Shown here one piece after another: positions 37,855 through 46,631 of a DNA stretch of 64,000 bases. The DNA comes from CBDCME01 sp965218865 (GTDB taxonomy: Bacteria > Pseudomonadota > Alphaproteobacteria > JAAXGF01): the NCBI GenBank assembly GCA_965218865.1, contig CBDCME010000081.1:74978-138977 (forward strand), in the 5' to 3' direction. A program made the position numbers and the translations under genes. The notes under the pieces were generated by a model. That model was not told the origin of the DNA. It searched no databases and worked only from the letters and a program-made list of their open reading frames with translations. Every line of letters begins with the position of its first letter. Within the stretch, counting starts at the first letter, position 1.

Positions 37855-39021
37855 TACCAACCGCCCTAGAGTTTGACTCGCGCAAAGGTTTACACGCTAG
37901 GTTTTGTGTGATTCAAGGTTGTTGGCAACAAGGGAGTGTGTTCAATGCCAACGATTCCTTTGCGAAACGACTTTGATGCTGAAAGAGTCCGTGTTCTTGC
38001 GGCACGGAGCGATGATGGGAACCAGGCGCGACGGCTTTTGTCGATGGCGGCCATCTACGATGGGATGGATCGAGCGTGCGCGGCGCGTATTGGCGGCATG
38101 GATCGGCAGACGTTGCGGGACTGGGTTCACCGGTTCAACGCGGGAGGTCCGGCCGGTCTGATCGACCGCAAGCCGAACGGGGCGTTGCGTCGGTTGACGC
38201 CGTCGCAAATGGCGGCGCTTTCGCGGGCTATCGAGGCCGGTCCCGATCCCGAACGGGATGGGGTCGTGCGCTGGCGCTGCATCGATCTCAAGCAACTGAT
38301 CCGAACGCGCTTCGGCGTGGACTATCACGAGCGGAGCGTCGGCAAGCTGCTGGCCGCGCTCGGGTTCTCGCATATTTCCGCGCGCCCGCGCCACGTCGGC
38401 CAGGATGCGCGGGCACAGGAGGAATTTAAAAAAAGTTTTCCCGAACACTTGGCGAAAATCGTAGCGGCACAGCCACCGGACACGCCCATCGAGGTTTGGT
38501 TTCAAGATGAAATGCGCGTCGGCCAGAAGAACAGCCTGGTGCGCCAGTGGGCCCCAAAGGGATCGCGCCCGCGCCAGGTCAAGGACCTACGGACCTCTTC
38601 GGCGTATCTCTTCGGCGCCATCTGCCCCGAGCGCGGTGAGGGCGCGGCGCTGGTCATGCCGCGCGCCAATACTGAAGCCATGGACCTGCATCTCGAGGAA
38701 ATCAGCCGGGCCGTTGCCCCAAACGCCCATGCCGTCGTGCTGCTCGACCAAGCCGCATGGCACACCACTGCCAAACTCGGCATCCCGGAGAACATCTCCC
38801 TCGTGCCTTTGCCACCCAAGTCCCCGGAGCTCAATCCCGCCGAAAATGTCTGGCAATACCTCCGCCAGAACTGGCTCTCCAATCGTGTCTTCGACTCCTA
38901 TGAAGCCATCGTCGAGGCCTCTTGCCAAGCCTGTAACAACCTGACCAACCGACCTTGGAAGATCATGTCCATCGGCCTCAGAGCGTGGGCTCGCACAAGT
39001 CAATGTTAAGGGCGGTTGGTA
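37855..39021 (+). mobile_element. IS630-family element, copy D (intact)
   Basis: 1167 bp with perfect ends TACCAACCGCCC / GGGCGGTTGGTA and a TA duplication. Removing it and one TA restores the tadB frame (AVCL-VLAVAAG). The A7G tract keeps the transposase in one frame. Confidence 0.93.
37945..39009 (+). CDS. IS630-family transposase, copy D (intact)
   Basis: A 354-residue transposase starting at ATG 37945 behind GGGAG (an in-frame GTG nine bases upstream lacks spacing). The N-terminal helix-turn-helix domain is NQARRLLSMAAIYDGMDRA, TLRDWVHRFNAGGPAGL and ERSVGKLLAALGFSHIS. The C-terminal DDE domain is EVWFQDEMRVGQK, AVVLLDQAAWHTTA and PELNPAENVWQYL. Only this copy and copy E keep the halves in one frame. 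It could mobilise the disrupted copies. Confidence 0.92.
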   Translation: MPTIPLRNDFDAERVRVLAARSDDGNQARRLLSMAAIYDGMDRACAARIGGMDRQTLRDWVHRFNAGGPAGLIDRKPNGALRRLTPSQMAALSRAIEAGPDPERDGVVRWRCIDLKQLIRTRFGVDYHERSVGKLLAALGFSHISARPRHVGQDARAQEEFKKSFPEHLAKIVAAQPPDTPIEVWFQDEMRVGQKNSLVRQWAPKGSRPRQVKDLRTSSAYLFGAICPERGEGAALVMPRANTEAMDLHLEEISRAVAPNAHAVVLLDQAAWHTTAKLGIPENISLVPLPPKSPELNPAENVWQYLRQNWLSNRVFDSYEAIVEASCQACNNLTNRPWKIMSIGLRAWARTSQC

Positions 39022-39251
39022 TAAGCACACCGCGATCGGCATCCTAAGGATAATGTACGTCAGCCCAAAGACAGTGCCGGCCAGGATTATGACAATACTG
39101 AGGAACAAATTCGTCGTGGCAACTAAACCGGCGCGCACGAGCCAATCCTCAAGGGTTCGGATCGGGGAGAAGCCCCTCTTATTCTTGTTGCATTTGCGTA
39201 AAAGCGTATGCAAAACGTCGATGGTTTCGGTGCCGGAGGCAAGCATACGTA

Positions 39252-40483
39252 GTCGCCCGTGAAGAACGTGTAAGCGGCTGATGTTGGTAGCTCTTTCGGT
39301 TTGGCGAAGTAATCGGATTTGCAAGAAAACGGGTTTTGGGCCTGAAAAGCTTGTGATTTGAAATAATTGATTTTGGGGATTCCCTTCCGTTGCGGAACGT
39401 GATTCTCTGCTCCCGTCGATTGGGATTGGAGAACTGTGATGAAGCCATCGCGCAAGGTGTCATCGGGAATAGAGGACCTGTTCCGCTCGCGGTTCGAAAA
39501 CATCATCAACCTGCGCCACGAGTTGGTGGTGTTGGGGGGCCGGATCGCGTGGACTTTCTTCGACGAGACCTATGAAGCCTTGTATTCGGAGGAGGGTCGG
39601 CCGGGGGTCCCGACGCGGTTGATGGTTGGGCTGCACATCCTCAAGCATATGTTCGATCTCTCGGATGAGGAGGTCTGCGAGCGCTGGGTCTACGACCCAT
39701 ACTTCCAGTGCTTCTGCGGCGAAGAGTACTTTCAGCATGAGCTGCCCATGGAGCGCTCGTCGATGACCCGGTGGCGGGACCGGATCGGGCCGGAAGGTTT
39801 GGAGAAGGTATTCCAGGAGAGCCTGGCCGTGGCCCACCGGGTGGGGGCGCTGCGGGAGAAGGACCTCGAGCGGGTGACGGTGGACACCACCGTACAAGAG
39901 AAGGCGATTGCCTTTCCGACCGACGCCAAACTGATGCAACGAGCCCGCGAGCGGCTGGTGCGACTGGCACGGGAGCACGGCATTGCCCTGCGTCAGTCCT
40001 ATACCCGCCTGGGCAAGAGGGCGTTGATCATGCAAGGCCGCTACCGCCATGCCAAACAGCACAAGCGGGCCAACAAGGCCCTGCGCAAGCTCAAGACCTA
40101 TCTCGGGCGCACCGTCCGCGACATCCGCCGCAAGACGGCCCAGGAGGAGAGGCTAACCCCAACAAACACCGCGTCTTTAGATCAGGCCAGAAACGCGGCA
40201 TCACGCCGACGATCAAGAAGGAGCTCAGGCGGCGCTCCGCCGTCGAGGCCGTGATCGGACATCTCAAGAGCGATGGCAGGCTGGGGCGCAACTTCCTCAA
40301 AGGCCGCGACGGCGACAAGATCAACGCCATCCTCGCCGGCGCCGGCTACAACTACCGCCTTGTCCTCAAATGGCTGAGGCGTTTGTTTGTCCAAATCCTG
40401 GCCGCGCTCCTCAGCGACATCTCGCACCCCACCGCAAACCCAATCGCCGCTTCAGCTTGAAATCAGGGTTCTTCACGGACGAC
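39252..40483 (+). mobile_element. IS5-like element, copy 3 (334 bp internal deletion)
   Basis: 1232 bp with both ends intact and TACGTA repeated at 39246-39251 and 40484-40489. Compared with the 1566 bp copies, 334 bp are missing around 40152-40156. It is non-autonomous but still has termini, so it could be moved in trans. Inserted in tadB. Confidence 0.9.
39436..40460 (+). pseudogene. IS5-like transposase, copy 3 (deleted, frameshifted)
   Basis: Residues 1-239 match the intact protein (MMKPSRKVSSG to RKTAQEE). The 334 bp deletion removes SLRDTFRRPLW through YVDKGYQGHDYP, including the second catalytic aspartate, and shifts the frame. The original C-terminus NKHRVFRSGQKRGITPTIKK to NPIAASA remains readable in another frame up to 40460. 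Confidence 0.9.
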
Positions 40484-40626
40484 TACGTAGCCGTCGGTTT
40501 ATGGAACGTTGATCCGTGCTGTCGCCACTAAGGAATAAAGTGTGTATTCCGTCGGCGAACAAGAGGATTTCGATGAAAACCGTACCAAGAATTAGGTAAA
40601 GCGGATCAAAATTCATTTGTTTGGTC

Positions 40627-42027
40627 CTATCCCAACGGTGTGTCGGGGGCGAAGATGTCCGAAGACAAGTCTATGCCCCGGCTGCTGAACTGTTCGGCAA
40701 ATTTCGGCCGGATCCCCGTTGCCCGGTATTCTCCGACGATGTTGCCGTCGGCGTCGGTTTCGAGGCGCACGAACCTGAATATCTCCTGCATGGAAACAAT
40801 GTCGCCTTCCATATCGGTGACCTCGTGAAGACTTATCAGCCGCCGTTTGCCGTCGCTCATTCGAGAGAGCTGGATGACAACGTGCAAAGCCGACGCGATC
40901 TGTGAGCGCATGCTTTTTGGCGGTAAATCGAGCCCCGCCGTACTGACCATCTGTTCCAGCCTCGAAAGCGAGTCGCGGCAGGAATTGGCGTGAATGGTGG
41001 TCATCGATCCGTCGTGACCCGTGTTCATCGCTTGCAGCATGTCGAAGGCCTCCCCGCCACGGACCTCGCCAACGATGATTCGATCGGGGCGCATGCGCAG
41101 AGCACTTTTCACCAGTTGCCTTTGGGTTATTTCCCCTTTCCCCTCGATGTTTTCCGGACGCGTTTCCATGCGTGCCACATGACGCTGCTGAAGCTGGAGT
41201 TCGGCGGCGTCTTCAATCGTCACGATCCGTTCGCGATCGTTGATAAAGTTCGAAATGGCATTCAGCATCGTTGTCTTACCGCTTCCGGTGCCGCCCGAGA
41301 TCAGAATGTTGAGACGGGAGCGAACGACGGCTTCAAGCAGAACCACCATTTCCTTGGTGACCGTGCCGACCTCGACTAAACATTCCATGGTGAATCTTCG
41401 GGTTCCGAATTTCCGGATAGAACGGAGGGGACCGTCTACCGCGATCAGTGCAATAACGGCGTTGACGCGCGAACCGTCGGCAAGCCGCGCATCGACCATC
41501 GGTTGGGATTCGTCGATTCGGCGCCCCACGTCCGAGGCAATACGGTTGATGATGCGCAGGAGGTGACGGTCGTCCCCGAACTTGACCCCCGTCTCCGTCA
41601 ATTTGCCATCACGCTCGACATAGACATTGGCGTACGTATTGACCAAAATATCGGTTATCGATTCATCCTTCAGTAAACATTCGATCGGGCCGAGGCCCAT
41701 GACCTCGTCCAGAACATCGGGGATGATCTGATCCTTTTCACTTTGCGTCAGGGGGGAAGCCTGGTCCGCGAGCAATTCCTGGAGGATTTCGCCGACTTGG
41801 CTGCGGAATTCATTGGGCTCCAACTTGGCGATCATTGAGAAGTTGATAGAATCCAAGAGCTGCCGGTGGAGCTGTACCTTCAAATCCGTATACCGAGACG
41901 AGCCCCACTCCGGTTCGTTCGAGGCAACCGGCAGGGTGGTAACGTTGCCACCTACTTCCGGCTCAACCTTTTCGTCAGGAGTGGATACAGTTTGTTCGGC
42001 GGTATTATTTTTTAACTGGCGGAACAT
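40627..42027 (-). CDS. tadA: TadA/CpaF-type secretion ATPase
   Basis: A 466-residue cytoplasmic hexameric ATPase that drives Flp pilus extension and retraction. N-terminal variable region 1-60; then VLDEVMGLGPIECLLKDESI, ITDILVNTYANVYVERDGKL. Walker A is SGGTGSGKTTML near 244-255. The Asp box is VTIEDAAELQL. Walker B is RPDRIIVGEVRGGEAF, and the His box is NTGHDGSMTTIHANSCRDSL. Length and motifs are complete, so this gene is intact. It follows tadZ closely and ends 11 bases before the tadB start, consistent with one operon. Confidence 0.92.
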   Translation of the reverse strand: MFRQLKNNTAEQTVSTPDEKVEPEVGGNVTTLPVASNEPEWGSSRYTDLKVQLHRQLLDSINFSMIAKLEPNEFRSQVGEILQELLADQASPLTQSEKDQIIPDVLDEVMGLGPIECLLKDESITDILVNTYANVYVERDGKLTETGVKFGDDRHLLRIINRIASDVGRRIDESQPMVDARLADGSRVNAVIALIAVDGPLRSIRKFGTRRFTMECLVEVGTVTKEMVVLLEAVVRSRLNILISGGTGSGKTTMLNAISNFINDRERIVTIEDAAELQLQQRHVARMETRPENIEGKGEITQRQLVKSALRMRPDRIIVGEVRGGEAFDMLQAMNTGHDGSMTTIHANSCRDSLSRLEQMVSTAGLDLPPKSMRSQIASALHVVIQLSRMSDGKRRLISLHEVTDMEGDIVSMQEIFRFVRLETDADGNIVGEYRATGIRPKFAEQFSSRGIDLSSDIFAPDTPLG

Positions 42028-42059
42028 AGCTTACCTCTCAAGTCAACCTATCGTCGACA

Positions 42060-43262
42060 TTATCCACGATGCGTCAGTACCGGCTCTTGCCGATTGGAAC
42101 TTTTCTCGGAAATAAGTTGAGCAACCCATTTTCGAACCTGTTTCTCGACGACACACCGGCTTTTGACATCCGTTAACGGCACCCCACAGTCCAGGGCCCG
42201 GCGAACGGTTTTGTAATCATTGCTGATGAAGTGGTCGAAACGTCGACCCAATACTTTTTCGGCCTCCTTGACGCGGATTCCATCGCCCCACCGGCTATCG
42301 TGCCGGTTGAGGAAGACGCGCACGTTGTCGGTCGCGATCCCTTCGTCCCTGATGGTGTCGATCTGGCGCCGTGTTTCCCGGATCGCGGCTACCGTGAGCT
42401 GGGTGACAATCACGATGCGGTCCGAGGCAATGAGTGCTTCGCACGTCCATGCCGACCACGTATGGGGGAGATCCATAACCGCGAACTCGTACTCGTCGCG
42501 GGCAATGTTGACCAATCGGTTCACCAGCTCGGGAGTCACGGAGTCGAACGATAACAATTTTCCGGGGGCGGCAAGAACATCCAGGCCGGTGGCCTCGTGA
42601 CGCGTCATGACGCCGCGAAGGAAGGACCCACCCATTCCGCTCGACGCCTCTATGATGTCGTCAAGTCCGTTTTGGCTGCGAAGGTCGAGGTAAAGGGCCA
42701 CGCTGCCGAACTGGAGGTCCAAGTCCATCAGGCAAACCCGCCCGTTCCGTTCGCCGCCGTTTGTGAGGCTGGACGCCGTCTGTATGGCGACGGTCGTCGC
42801 ACCCAGGCCACCGCGGGCGTTGAGAAAGGAGATGACCATGCCCGCGGGTTTCGTCGACGTCACCACAGGCATTTGGTGGCGATTCGCGAGGGCGAGCGCG
42901 GCCTCTAATTCCGCGTGCGAAATCGGTTGGGGCAGAAAGTCGACGACACCGAGTCGCATCAACTGACGGATACCGTCGACGGTGGGGTCGGGGGACGAGG
43001 CCAGAATGGGAATTCGGCCCGAATACTTGTCGACGATCTTGCCGATCATCTCCGCGCCGACACCACCGCCGAGCTTGACGTCCAAGAAAAGAACGTTTGA
43101 ACCGTTTACGTCACCGATGTCCGTCCCCGCGCTTTGCATATCGACAACACGGGTTTCCAACTTGGCGTTTTCCACCTTGCCAAAAGCGGTTTGAAGCTGT
43201 GTCTCCGTTTCCCGAGAGCGCAAGACGCCCAAAACATTCAGCTTAACCTTATCGGACATCAT
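42060..43262 (-). CDS. tadZ: TadZ/CpaE-type pilus localisation ATPase
   Basis: 400 residues from ATG 43262 behind GGAGGG at 6-base spacing (the open frame extends further upstream without support). The N-terminal receiver-like domain (LFLDVKLGGGVGAEMIGKIV, FLPQPISHAELEAALALANR) lacks a full phospho-acceptor set. The C-terminal MinD/ParA-like domain has a variant Walker A, LNARGGLGATTVA, with Arg where Lys is usual, plus CLMDLDLQFGSVALYLDLR and DEYEFAVMDLPHTWSAWT. TadZ proteins mark the pole and recruit the Tad machine. Second component after the pseudopilins. Confidence 0.87.
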   Translation of the reverse strand: MMSDKVKLNVLGVLRSRETETQLQTAFGKVENAKLETRVVDMQSAGTDIGDVNGSNVLFLDVKLGGGVGAEMIGKIVDKYSGRIPILASSPDPTVDGIRQLMRLGVVDFLPQPISHAELEAALALANRHQMPVVTSTKPAGMVISFLNARGGLGATTVAIQTASSLTNGGERNGRVCLMDLDLQFGSVALYLDLRSQNGLDDIIEASSGMGGSFLRGVMTRHEATGLDVLAAPGKLLSFDSVTPELVNRLVNIARDEYEFAVMDLPHTWSAWTCEALIASDRIVIVTQLTVAAIRETRRQIDTIRDEGIATDNVRVFLNRHDSRWGDGIRVKEAEKVLGRRFDHFISNDYKTVRRALDCGVPLTDVKSRCVVEKQVRKWVAQLISEKSSNRQEPVLTHRG

Positions 43263-43324
43263 CGAATTCCCTCCTTCGTACCTTTCATCCCCATCCGTAT
43301 CGACAAGCTCTTCAGAACCAACGA

Positions 43325-43930
43325 TCAGAGGACGGGTGTGGTCATGCTCAAGTCCTCGCTGACCAAACTTGACGAAAACGCCGGCATGTCGACATCGTCG
43401 AGGCCGAGAAACCAATCAAACATCACCCAGTCCCAGGTCATGTTTTGTAAACGCACGGTCACCAACGCGACGGGGCCACCGGGACGGCCAACGAAACCGA
43501 GGTCCATCGGGGTGTAATCGACGGCCACATTTGCCGCGTCTAATTGATTTCCGCCGAAGGCGCGGTTCATCTCTGTCACGATGCGGGCATGCGCCGCCGG
43601 GTCGAAAGAAAAACCGTTCGTGCAGCTCGAGCTGGCGCCATCGCAAACCACCGTTGACGGCGCGAACGGTGGCATGGGCTCGTCGCCAAACCTGTTCCCG
43701 TTTGTCTTACCGGTGAATTCTGTCAGCTCTTCCGCCACTGGATCGGAGACGGCGGCAATACGAACACCCATCTGAGCCGCTTTTTCGCCGCTGGTCCACC
43801 AGAAGTAAGTGATCGCTAACTCTACGATCATAAAGGTTAATCCGAGCGCCGCGGGTAGCATGATCGCCATCTCGACCAGGGCGTGGCCCTGCTCGTCACG
43901 GATGAATTTCCTTGAAAATGTTGCCATCAT
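43325..43930 (-). CDS. TadE/F-type pseudopilin
   Basis: About 201 residues from ATG 43930 (MMATFSRKFI; an upstream GTG at 43939 is possible). It has the prepilin-like segment DEQGHALVEMAIMLPAALGL with Glu at +5 after the processing glycine, one membrane helix, and a periplasmic domain with two cysteines (VVCDGASSSC). Similar proteins (TadE, TadF, TadG) are minor pseudopilins processed by the TadV peptidase and needed for Flp assembly. It follows the other TadE-like gene immediately. Confidence 0.75.
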   Translation of the reverse strand: MMATFSRKFIRDEQGHALVEMAIMLPAALGLTFMIVELAITYFWWTSGEKAAQMGVRIAAVSDPVAEELTEFTGKTNGNRFGDEPMPPFAPSTVVCDGASSSCTNGFSFDPAAHARIVTEMNRAFGGNQLDAANVAVDYTPMDLGFVGRPGGPVALVTVRLQNMTWDWVMFDWFLGLDDVDMPAFSSSLVSEDLSMTTPVL

Positions 43931-43931
43931 G

Positions 43932-44463
43932 TTATTCACCGATATGACGTTCTGAATGTCCGACAGTCATATTCAAGTTTACGACGTCGAAAAACCGGAC
44001 CACATCAAAGGGAACGTTGGCCGCGACCGACACGACCTGAATGGGATCCGGCCCCCGAAGACCCGAGGTTGGGAACGTTGGTCACGTTAATCGCCACGTT
44101 TGAGGGATCGGTCGAATAGTAAAGAAGCCAATTACTCGAACCATCGAGGGAACCGGTGAGCACCAGATTCCTGGTGTTCGCTTGAGCCGTGGCGTCGGTT
44201 GGATCAGCGACACGGGAAAGATACCGCGCCCCATCCCGCACCGCCTTGGTGGCGACATGGTAATGTTGTAATCCACGAGCCATTTCGAGACCGACGAGCG
44301 CGATCATCATCATCATCGGCGCGACCAGGGCGAACTCGACCACCACCACGCCTTCCTGCGCGCGCCAACAGGCAGTGATCCAATCCGCCAATCGGCGAAC
44401 CGCGACACCAGCGAAGACAAAGGCGACAGCTAACGTTACGAAGCCTTTATGTTTTTTATTCAT
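43932..44463 (-). pseudogene. TadE-like pseudopilin, C-terminal frameshift
   Basis: Start ATG 44463 (MNKKHKGFVTLAVAF) behind AAGGAGG. A first hydrophobic stretch is followed by the TadE signature AQEGVVVVEFALVAPMMMMI with Glu at +5. Near 44054 a G5 run carries an extra G. The frame as written ends GSHSGRVGRGQRSL at 44005. The other frame gives PDPIQVVSVAANVPFDVVRF through HSERHIGE with a stop at 43932, a plausible native end two bases before the next ATG. Either a real frameshift or a sequencing slip. Confidence 0.7.
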
Positions 44464-44569
44464 TTCAATCCTCCTTCCGGTTGCCAACGTTGCATCATTC
44501 AGCCCTAAACAAATCCAATGAACGGTTCGGCAAATCCCACTTTCAAATGTGAACCATCATCGGAGGTCT

Positions 44570-44755
44570 CTAGCAAACCCCGTTGTTTAGGCAGTCTTGG
44601 ATACGGTTTACCAAGTTATCGACGCCGCTTCCGACAAAAACCAAAGTCACAGCCGCCGCGATCGAGATCAAGGAGCCGCCGAGTGCGTACTCGATTAGGC
44701 TCAGGCCGCTGTCATTTCGCAGCAGACTCATTGCGAATCGTTTAAACTTAGTCAT
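44570..44755 (-). CDS. flp: Flp-type pilin 1
   Basis: A 61-residue class IVb prepilin. Short basic leader MTKFKRFAMSLLRNDSG, cleavage after Gly, then LSLIEYALGGSLISIAAAVT with the conserved Glu5-Tyr6 pair, and a short tail ending CLNNGVC. A GGGAAG site precedes the ATG. This is the major pilin candidate of the Tad pilus. The paralogue 110 bases upstream shares about two thirds of residues. Confidence 0.88.
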   Translation of the reverse strand: MTKFKRFAMSLLRNDSGLSLIEYALGGSLISIAAAVTLVFVGSGVDNLVNRIQDCLNNGVC

Positions 44756-44864
44756 TTGTTCTTCCCCATCTTTTATAAAGTTTTTGACTCATCTCTGAAT
44801 TCGTAAATCAAAATAAGAAGTGGGTGGCTCAGCGCCGACCCCCGGCGCTGAGCCCCCATTTGCC

Positions 44865-45053
44865 TTACGGGCAAACCGCGTTGTTGAGACAGTCTTGGAT
44901 ATCGCCCATCGCGCCATCGACACCGGTTCCGACAAGAACCAGAGTCGCAGCCGCCGCGATCGAGATCAAAGCGCCGCCAAGTGCGTACTTAACAAGGCTC
45001 AGACCTCTGTCGTTCCGAAGCAAACCCATTGCGAACCGTTTGAACTTGTTCAT
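44865..45053 (-). CDS. Flp-type pilin 2 with Glu5 to Lys change
   Basis: 62 residues, MNKFKRFAMGLLRNDRG then LSLVKYALGGALISIAAAAT, ending IQDCLNNAVCP. It is clearly a duplicate of pilin 1, with a GGAGAA ribosome site. The conserved glutamate at +5 of the mature protein, needed for subunit docking in type IV pilins, is replaced by lysine (LSLVKY against LSLIEY). It is the first gene of the operon. It may be a non-assembling or dominant-negative pilin, or simply decayed. Confidence 0.82.
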   Translation of the reverse strand: MNKFKRFAMGLLRNDRGLSLVKYALGGALISIAAAATLVLVGTGVDGAMGDIQDCLNNAVCP

Positions 45054-45153
45054 CTGTATTTCTCCATGATTACGGTTACATCGTACCTTTACCTAACTGG
45101 TAAGTTTACGTAACAAATCGTGATACTCTCGGACCACTAACTGCGGTCCTATG

Positions 45154-45174
45154 TTTTGGGGAGGTCCCCCAAAA
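45154..45174 (-). promoter_or_regulatory. stem-loop in the flp operon leader/promoter region
   Basis: TTTTGGGG and CCCCAAAA form an 8 bp stem with a 5-base loop about 100 bases upstream of pilin 2. A second weaker stem (GGACC and GGTCC, 45131-45149) lies between it and the gene. The position fits an operator or mRNA leader structure controlling the tad operon. Symmetric A/T runs also allow a bidirectional terminator separating the operon from the upstream region. Confidence 0.4.
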
Positions 45175-45179
45175 TCCCT

Positions 45180-45407
45180 ATGATCAAACAAAATACTTAC
45201 TCAAAAAATCATTTTCCTTTCTTTATGTTAATAGTTACAAGGCACTAATTCATATTTCACATTATCTTAACTTTCTGAATTCCCTTATTGTCCTCATAAT
45301 CACACGACACCAAATTTTTTCGATTTCTGCGATTCGGTCGACTTTCTCGGCGAAAGTTCGCGAGCCGGAACCGGCAGGGTGATCGCGATCTTGGCGTGGA
45401 GCCAACC
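45180..45407. other. AT-rich spacer, no gene supported
   Basis: About 230 AT-rich bases (ACAAAATACTTACTCAAAAA and similar) that may hold the tad operon promoter. Short open frames here are tails of the neighbouring hypothetical gene in other frames. Confidence 0.35.
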
Positions 45408-45854
45408 CTAGACCCAGCCCTTGTTGCGGTTGGAATCGCCCGGTCCAAAACCCTCGGGCCAATCCACGCTGGCGAAGACATCCGCCTTGACAAGCGCCAA
45501 CATCGCCTTATCAAAGCGCTCGCGCACCCGGCCAGCCCAGTGGCTGCCACGTGCCGCTGCCGTAGGCAATTCGCCGACGTCCGCCAACAAGTGTTCTATC
45601 CTCCGCTCCAACACCGTGCAGTGGCGCAAGGCGCCTCTCAACAGCGTCGTGTGCTGGCCGATCTTTTTCGCCATCACCGCCGATCCGCGGTTTGTCCGGT
45701 GGTCGAGCTCGAGCAACGTCCGTGCCAACCGTGTGACCCAAACCCGCCCCTGCGCATTCATCCACCAGTAGGCCCACTGACCGGCGCGGACGAACCACGC
45801 CATCTCGGTCTGCGGCTCACCATTTTCACCGTCCTGCGAATGGTGTTGCTCCAC
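45408..45854 (-). CDS. hypothetical protein
   Basis: About 148 residues; start uncertain (GTG giving MEQHHSQDGENG, or a later MAWFVRAGQWAYWW). It contains TRLARTLLELDHRTNRGSAV, LRGALRHCTVLERRIEHLLA and FDKAMLALVKADVFASVDWP, mostly helical and basic. It follows a DUF2924 gene on the same strand, a position often held by recombinase or accessory genes of mobile elements. I do not recognise the family, and the coding assignment rests on composition and strand context only. Confidence 0.4.
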   Translation of the reverse strand: MEQHHSQDGENGEPQTEMAWFVRAGQWAYWWMNAQGRVWVTRLARTLLELDHRTNRGSAVMAKKIGQHTTLLRGALRHCTVLERRIEHLLADVGELPTAAARGSHWAGRVRERFDKAMLALVKADVFASVDWPEGFGPGDSNRNKGWV

Positions 45855-45898
45855 GGCGACGATGTTGAATAGTCGGTCTCCCCTGGCTGCCGAGGGCT

Positions 45899-46117
45899 CT
45901 ATTCATGGCGTGCCTCCTTGCCCTGTCCAGCGAAGGGCTCGGGCTTCCTCTTTAACCCGAAGAAGCGGGGTCCCGACCAACGGGTGCCAGTAATCTTCCG
46001 GGCGATCTGGGAGAGCGACCCGAATCGCCGCCCGTCGAATTGGAAGTCATTCTCCTGGACGATCACGGTGTATGTCTTGCCATGCCATTCGCGCACCAGC
46101 TTGGTGCCAGCCTTCAA
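45899..46117 (-). pseudogene. DUF2924-domain protein, C-terminal part
   Basis: 72 residues read KAGTKLVREWHGKTYTVIVQ, FDGRRFGSLSQIARKITGTR and WSGPRFFGLKRK, the typical C-terminal half of DUF2924. These proteins usually sit next to serine recombinases in phage-like or integrative regions. The N-terminal half is cut off by a truncated IS5 copy starting at 46122. Confidence 0.75.
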
Positions 46118-46121
46118 GGAA

Positions 46122-46477
46122 CCCCCGGCCGACCCTCCTCCGAATACAAGGCTTCATAGGTCTCGTCGAAGAAAGTCCACGCGATCCGGCCCCCCAACAC
46201 CACCAACTCGTGGCGCAGGTTGATGATGTTTTCGAACCGCGAGTGGAACAGGTCCTCTATTCCCGATGACACCTTGCGCGATGGCTTCATCACAGTTCTC
46301 CAATCCCAATCGACGGGAGCAGAGAATCACGTTCCGCAACGGAAGGGAATCCCCAAAATCAATTATTTCAAATCGCAAGCTTTTCAGGCCCAAAACCCGT
46401 TTTCTTGCAAATCCGATTACTTCGCCAAACCGAAAGAGCTACCAACATCAGCCGCTTACACGTTCTTCACGGGCGAC
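46122..46477 (-). mobile_element. IS5-like element, truncated right fragment
   Basis: Matches the 5' (transposase start) end of the 1566 bp element, from within codon 60 of the transposase (GRPGVP region) out to the GTCGCCC terminus at 46477. It carries one difference (RFHSRFENI region: GAGTGGAAC for GAGCGGAAC). The rest of the element is absent and DUF2924 sequence follows, so a deletion ended here. Confidence 0.88.
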
Positions 46478-46631
46478 TACGATAAAGGCGGTGAGGCCGC
46501 GTTGGCTGAGATGAGCCGCTCGATCCGATCCACCGCGTGGCGGCGGAAATTGAAACCGCCATGATGGCGATTGATCAACCGGCCCGCCGCGAAGTTTCGA
46601 TTTCTGGTAACACTCCGTCAAAATCGATTTA

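Larger units (their letters stand above)
37250..40616 (-). pseudogene. tadB: tadB (inner-membrane platform protein), cut by IS5 and IS630
   Basis: Three pieces can be rejoined. The first is MNFDPLYLILGTVFIEILLF to QRSINRRLR (40616-40484). The second runs MLASGTETIDVLHTLLRK, RTLEDWLVRAGLVATTNLFL to MPIAVCL (39251-39022). The third is VLAVAAGTIPFIYVLIKV, EQLPDALDMIGRSLRAGHP, IIQHGTGGDLAEVLENVS and FFIVGCIMIFNPEYYTS (37854-37250). IS5 copy 3 (duplication TACGTA) and IS630 D (TA) separate them. The last residues are also damaged: a shift and a TGA replace what looks like MW(R)MVNIRV, stop TAA at 37250. TadB and TadC together form the platform on which TadA acts. Confidence 0.88.
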
